Below the pieces are notes generated by a model that worked only from the letters and a program-made list of their open reading frames with translations, did not search any database and was not told the DNA's origin. DNA of 64,000 bases from Carnobacterium_A antarcticum. GTDB taxonomy: Bacteria > Bacillota > Bacilli > Lactobacillales > Carnobacteriaceae. Positions 60,846-64,000 of the stretch are shown in pieces (the stretch's first letter is position 1; every line of letters starts with the position of its first letter). The DNA is taken from the NCBI RefSeq assembly GCF_042658365.1, contig NZ_JBHSQC010000025.1. One strand, written 5' to 3'. The translations under genes and the position numbers were made by a program.

Positions 60846-61712
60846 TTATTTCGGCATTCCAAATGAAAAGACCGCTAACGAACCAAATCCAGTATGAGCT
60901 GCGATTGTCGGTCCATAAGGATATATCTTAATATCTTTTACTTTAATTTTTTCTAAAAGAGCTTCTTTTATCCATTCTGCTTCTTCTGGAACTCCTGCGT
61001 GTCCAATAAAAATCGTTTGGTTTTCAGGCTCAATGATTCCTTCCGCTGTTTTTTGAACTAAGAATTGCAATGATTTTTTCCGTCCTCGGACTTTAGCATA
61101 AGGAACCAAACCACCCAGTTGGTTCATGATAATAATGGGCTTTACATTTAATAGCGTTCCTAAAGTTGCAGAAACTGCTGAGATTCTTCCGCCGCGCTCT
61201 AAATGCTTAATATCATCTACTGTTACCCATGAGTGAAGCTTTAATTTATTTTCTTCTATCCAACGAGTTACCTCAATCAGCGACTTGCCTGCTGCTTTCA
61301 TGTTAGCTGCTTCATAAACAAGCAACCCATCGCCAAGACAAACCGCCAATGTATCAATCACTGTAATATCAACAGTTCCATACTCTTCTCTTAGCATTTC
61401 TACAGCAGCTAATGCATTATTATACGAACCACTTAATCCCGATGAAAAAGCTAAATAAAGAATCGGTTCGCTCTTTTCAACATAGTACTTAAAGACTTCT
61501 AGATAAGTTCCAATATTGATTTGAGATGTTGAAGCAATCTTACCCTCTTTTATATTTTTAAAAAAAGCTTCTCGATCAAATGTTTTGCCCAAATCATCGA
61601 TTATCTCTTTTCCCTCCATATTGATGACCATATTCATAATGTGAATATGATGCTTCTCAACAAATTCCAGAGGCAGGTCGCAACAAGAATCTGCAATTAT
61701 TTTATATGTCAT
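60846..61712 (-). CDS. DegV family protein (FakB-like fatty-acid-binding protein)
   Basis: 288 residues, DegV/EDD fold. Family motifs: KIIADSCCDLP (usually DS-x-x-DLP), STSQINIGTYLEVF, LAFSSGLSGSYNNA, the linker GRISAVSATLGTLLNVKPI, and IFIGHAGVPEEAEWI. DegV proteins bind a free fatty acid and present it to FakA, which is also encoded in this window. The ATG at 61712 has GAGGAG 7 bases upstream; a longer ORF adds 126 residues antisense to the next gene and is rejected. Confidence 0.9.
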   Translation of the reverse strand: MTYKIIADSCCDLPLEFVEKHHIHIMNMVINMEGKEIIDDLGKTFDREAFFKNIKEGKIASTSQINIGTYLEVFKYYVEKSEPILYLAFSSGLSGSYNNALAAVEMLREEYGTVDITVIDTLAVCLGDGLLVYEAANMKAAGKSLIEVTRWIEENKLKLHSWVTVDDIKHLERGGRISAVSATLGTLLNVKPIIIMNQLGGLVPYAKVRGRKKSLQFLVQKTAEGIIEPENQTIFIGHAGVPEEAEWIKEALLEKIKVKDIKIYPYGPTIAAHTGFGSLAVFSFGMPK

Positions 61713-61818
61713 GTTAAAACTCCTCGATGGTATACTTTTCTTTTTTAACTGTCCAATTACTATTATAGCTAGAATATGGCAGAAAAGAAAACTATATTGA
61801 TAATAATTTGAAAAAGAC

Positions 61819-61847
61819 TTGCACATCTGAACGTTTGTTCGTATAAT
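61819..61847 (+). promoter_or_regulatory. SOS-controlled promoter
   Basis: TTGCAC, exact 17-base spacer, TATAAT. The spacer contains the LexA box GAACGTTTGTTC, so repression in the absence of DNA damage is predicted. Confidence 0.8.
61829..61840 (+). promoter_or_regulatory. LexA/DinR box 1
   Basis: GAACGTTTGTTC fits the Gram-positive SOS consensus GAAC-N4-GTTC exactly, and lies between -35 and -10 of the small plus-strand gene. Confidence 0.8.
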
Positions 61848-61856
61848 GAAATTAAC

Positions 61857-61868
61857 AAACAAACGTTC
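61857..61868 (-). promoter_or_regulatory. LexA/DinR box 2 (one mismatch)
   Basis: On the minus strand GAACGTTTGTTT, one base off the consensus, 17 bases after box 1 and just before the ribosome site. With box 1 it also forms an inverted repeat. Confidence 0.55.
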
Positions 61869-61880
61869 GGAGGAATCGAT

Positions 61881-62210
61881 ATGGAAAAAAACTTTGCTGA
61901 AAAGTCCCCTGCCTTTTTTAATACCTTTAATAAGAAGCTGTTTCTCACTAAAGAACCAGATACCTTGCAAGTGTTTCCTCAGATGCCTGAACATCAAATC
62001 CGCTATTTTTTGATGCAAGCTTATGAGCGGCGCAAACCTATCGTTCTCCAAATGAATAAGACCAAACATATCTTGACAATTGATGAACAAAAAGGAATTT
62101 TAAGATACGCCCCAAATAAAAAATCGCTTATTATCTTAGAGAGTCTGAGTCGCCAAACAACTTATATGCTTTCTTTTGAAGACATTCGCCATGTTCGGTT
62201 AGCTCAATAA
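61881..62210 (+). CDS. Small SOS-regulated protein, possibly YolD-like
   Basis: 109 residues with a CGGAGG ribosome site. No signal or membrane segment. The middle and C-terminal parts (QIRYFLMQAYERRKPIVLQM, HILTIDEQKGILRYAP, SFEDIRHVRL) recall YolD-like proteins, which have a beta-barrel with a conserved T-I-x-G-x-I strip and end in a SFxDI motif. YolD genes often lie beside Y-family polymerase genes under LexA control; no polymerase gene is adjacent here. The LexA box in its promoter supports a damage-response role. The family call is tentative, the SOS control is firmer. Confidence 0.7.
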   Translation: MEKNFAEKSPAFFNTFNKKLFLTKEPDTLQVFPQMPEHQIRYFLMQAYERRKPIVLQMNKTKHILTIDEQKGILRYAPNKKSLIILESLSRQTTYMLSFEDIRHVRLAQ

Positions 62211-62243
62211 AAAAACGAACCCTTTTAAAAGGTTTCGTTTTTT
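62209..62243. terminator. Bidirectional terminator after the SOS gene
   Basis: AAAAAACGAACCCTTTT pairs with AAAAGGTTTCGTTTTTT with one mismatch. It also ends the OpuC-type operon arriving from the right. Confidence 0.82.
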
Positions 62244-62250
62244 TATTGGA

Positions 62251-62919
62251 CTAGTTTCTAACTTTATTTGTCGGATCTAATTTCTTTTCAATTGCTCCTA
62301 AAACAATATCACTAATAACAGCCATCAATGCGGTTGGGATAGCACCTGATAAAATAATAGCCCCACCGTCTGTGGCGTTAACGCCACGCGTAATGATGTC
62401 ACCTAATCCTCCTGCTCCAATAAAGGTTCCGATTGCCGTAATCCCAATACCGACTACTAATGCATTACGAATCCCTGCCATTATAACAGATAACGATAGC
62501 GGCAATTCAACCATATAGGTCAGTTGGAATCTGGTCATTCCCATCCCTTTACCAGAATCTAAGATGTTGCTGTCAACATTTCGAACACCGGTATACGTAT
62601 TTTTGATGATTGGCAATAAGGAATATAGAAAGACGGTCGTCACAACTGTTCCTACGCCCAGACCTAAACCAAGCATCAAAATAGATAACATGGCTAAAGA
62701 AGGAATCGTTTGAATAACATTGGCAACGCCAATAACCCAGTCTGCTAATTTACTGTTGCGTGAAACCCAAAATCCTATAGGAATTCCGACAATAGCTGCA
62801 AAAAGAACACCATAAATAGAAATTAAAAAGTGGCGCACAAACTGTTCCCAGATATAAAATCCATTTTCGTTAAAGTAATACCATAATTGTTCCCAAAGAC
62901 CCATCTCTGAAATATTCAC
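62251..62919 (-). CDS. opuCD: Osmoprotectant ABC transporter permease (OpuCD-like)
   Basis: 222 residues. Five to six membrane helices with the ABC permease loop (GMGMTRFQLTYMVELPLSLSVI-type EAA motif). The family ProW/OpuC imports glycine betaine, carnitine or choline against osmotic and cold stress. The start is GTG; AAGGGGG precedes it within the end of the binding-protein gene, three bases away. By position, after the binding protein, it corresponds to OpuCD. Confidence 0.88.
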   Translation of the reverse strand: MNISEMGLWEQLWYYFNENGFYIWEQFVRHFLISIYGVLFAAIVGIPIGFWVSRNSKLADWVIGVANVIQTIPSLAMLSILMLGLGLGVGTVVTTVFLYSLLPIIKNTYTGVRNVDSNILDSGKGMGMTRFQLTYMVELPLSLSVIMAGIRNALVVGIGITAIGTFIGAGGLGDIITRGVNATDGGAIILSGAIPTALMAVISDIVLGAIEKKLDPTNKVRN

Positions 62920-62922
62920 GGA

Positions 62923-63873
62923 TTACTCGCCCCCTTTTGTGTTTGTTTCATTTTCTTCAAAATAATTATTTTCTTCTAAAAAATCTGTTGCAACTTTTTT
63001 TGGTTCCAATAAATTATTGTCCGCTTCATAATTCATTTCTTGCATTTTTTCAGTCGTGATCGTCCCTGCTAATTTCAGCAATACTTCATTTAATTCAGGG
63101 TAATCTTTTAACACTTGGTAAGTGGTAACAGGACTGGCATCGTATGGGGGAAACAAGTGCTTGTCATCTTCTAAAACGACTAAGTCATAACTGCTGATTC
63201 GTCCGTCCGTTGAATACCCTAAAACCACATCCATCTTTCCGGCTGCTAAAGCATCATAAACTAATCCAATTTGCATTGGATAGACACGCTTAAAATCAAA
63301 ACCGTACGTTTCTACAAACGCATCGTACCCATCGCCTTCTCTCTCCATCCAAGAAGTATCGGCACCTAATTTGAGTTCTGATATGATATCCTTTAAATCA
63401 CTAACAGTTTGAAGATCATATTCTTCTGCTAATTCTTGTGTGACCATAAACGAGTAAGTGTTAGCAAATCCATATGAAGGAAACCATTTTTGATCGAATT
63501 CATCTTTAAATCCATTTACGACAGTTTGGTAAGCTTTCGCTGGATCTGTGATTGGCTCTTGCTGAAGCACGCCTGTTAAATCGGTACCTGTGTAACGGAC
63601 ACCTGAAACATTTGCGTCTCCTCCAACTAAAGCCTGATGATTAAGGGTAGAAGACCCTAAATTGTTGATCAATTGTGCATCGATATCGATATAATGTTCG
63701 ACCATGCCTTCAACGATAAAACCCAAAATTTGTTGTTCTGTAGTGGTCCCACCTGTAATAGTGATTCCTTCTTCGTCAAAACCCCCGCCTAAACCAGGAA
63801 GCGAGCAACTGCTTAAAAACACAGTTGCTAAAAGAAGAACCACAATTTGATTGATTTTTTTAATTGTGTTCAT
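62923..63873 (-). CDS. opuCC: Osmoprotectant ABC transporter substrate-binding lipoprotein (OpuCC-like)
   Basis: 316 residues. A signal peptide with lipobox (VFLSSCSLPG, Cys at about position 23) anchors it outside the membrane. The OpuAC-type binding domain follows: ITITGGTTTEQQILG, IDAQLINNLGSSTLNHQAL, and DLVVLEDDKHLFPPY. Which compatible solute is bound cannot be read, though quaternary amines are expected. A TAGGAGG site lies 9 bases before the ATG. It lies between two permease genes, the opuCB-CC-CD order. Confidence 0.9.
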   Translation of the reverse strand: MNTIKKINQIVVLLLATVFLSSCSLPGLGGGFDEEGITITGGTTTEQQILGFIVEGMVEHYIDIDAQLINNLGSSTLNHQALVGGDANVSGVRYTGTDLTGVLQQEPITDPAKAYQTVVNGFKDEFDQKWFPSYGFANTYSFMVTQELAEEYDLQTVSDLKDIISELKLGADTSWMEREGDGYDAFVETYGFDFKRVYPMQIGLVYDALAAGKMDVVLGYSTDGRISSYDLVVLEDDKHLFPPYDASPVTTYQVLKDYPELNEVLLKLAGTITTEKMQEMNYEADNNLLEPKKVATDFLEENNYFEENETNTKGGE

Positions 63874-63891
63874 TGTTTTAAAACCTCCTAT

Positions 63892-64000
63892 TTAGTATGC
63901 GCTGGCGGGCGTTAATTTTTTCTCTAATTTTCCTAAAATAAAATCTGTTAATAAAGCTAACACCGTTACGGGTATCGTACCACCAATAATCAGGCTAGGT
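63892..64000 (-). CDS. opuCB: Osmoprotectant ABC transporter permease (OpuCB-like, C-terminus only)
   Basis: Only the last 35 codons are in the window; they read ...IIGGTIPVTVLALLTDFILG then KLEKKLTPASAY and stop. The segment is a final membrane helix like that of the OpuCD-like protein (GAIPTALMAVISDIVLGAIEKKLDP), as expected for the paired permease. The rest lies beyond the right edge. Confidence 0.8.
   Translation of the reverse strand, partial: PSLIIGGTIPVTVLALLTDFILGKLEKKLTPASAY

Noticed and set aside
61713..62090. 126-residue N-terminal extension of the DegV gene
   Set aside because: It is antisense to the SOS gene, lacks a ribosome site, and the DegV family starts at the ATG at 61712, which has GAGGAG ahead.
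1..64000. CRISPR arrays, tRNA or rRNA genes, prophage or integrative elements
   Set aside because: No regularly spaced repeats, no cloverleaf with a CCA end and T-loop motif, and no integrase, terminase or rRNA-like sequence was recognised.

Overview
The window is a low-GC Gram-positive chromosome segment, most likely from the Lactobacillales and probably Carnobacterium or a close relative. This placement is inferred from gene content and order: a Bacillus-like housekeeping core without sporulation genes, a sodium-type V-ATPase operon laid out like ntp of Enterococcus hirae, a CtsR-type heat-shock operator, a DinR/LexA-type SOS box, and strong AGGAGG ribosome sites. Almost everything is on the minus strand, so transcription runs from right to left.

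Left part (1-17.6 kb). A partial cvfB-like RNA-binding gene and the glycolytic pair pfkA-pyk come first, then dnaE, a small DUF2929 membrane protein on the plus strand, and clpB with a CtsR box over its -35 element. Next are an orphan polysaccharide pyruvyl transferase and a yitW-yitV-yitU-yitT block (Fe-S assembly factor, esterase, HAD phosphatase, membrane protein). The block is followed by yajQ, an OsmC/Ohr peroxidase, an unknown YbjN-like protein, a probable ISL3-type insertion sequence remnant and a GNAT acetyltransferase.

Middle part (17.9-50.3 kb). This is the conserved Firmicute housekeeping block. Read in the direction of transcription it runs ydbC-like, gmk, rpoZ, coaBC, priA, def, fmt, rsmB, prpC, prkC, rsgA, rpe, thiN, (rpmB on plus), asp23-like, fakA, recG, plsX, acpP, rnc, smc, a HAD phosphatase, ftsY, ptsG, ylxM, ffh, rpsP, khpA, rimM, trmD, rplS. 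It covers nucleotide and CoA supply, replication restart, N-formylmethionine handling, Ser/Thr kinase-phosphatase signalling, ribosome assembly, fatty-acid activation and phospholipid entry (FakA, PlsX, ACP), chromosome condensation and the signal recognition particle. A glucose-type PTS transporter gene with its own structured leader and terminator sits inside the otherwise standard ftsY-ylxM-ffh cluster.

Right part (50.4-64 kb). A patatin-like lipase gene lies downstream of a nine-gene V-ATPase operon (ntpF, I, K, E, C, G, A, B, D). The rotor subunit keeps every known Na+ ligand, so the enzyme is predicted to pump sodium. Two promoters and a terminator-like hairpin lie upstream of ntpF. Beyond are a DegV/FakB fatty-acid-binding protein, a small plus-strand gene with a LexA box inside its promoter, and the end of an osmoprotectant (OpuC-type) ABC transporter operon that runs off the window.

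No rRNA, tRNA, CRISPR array, prophage or intact insertion sequence was seen. The more interesting signals are regulatory: the V-ATPase leader hairpin, the ptsG leader hairpin, the SOS-controlled small gene, a perfect 16-bp stem between rnc and smc, and two decayed gene fragments in intergenic DNA.
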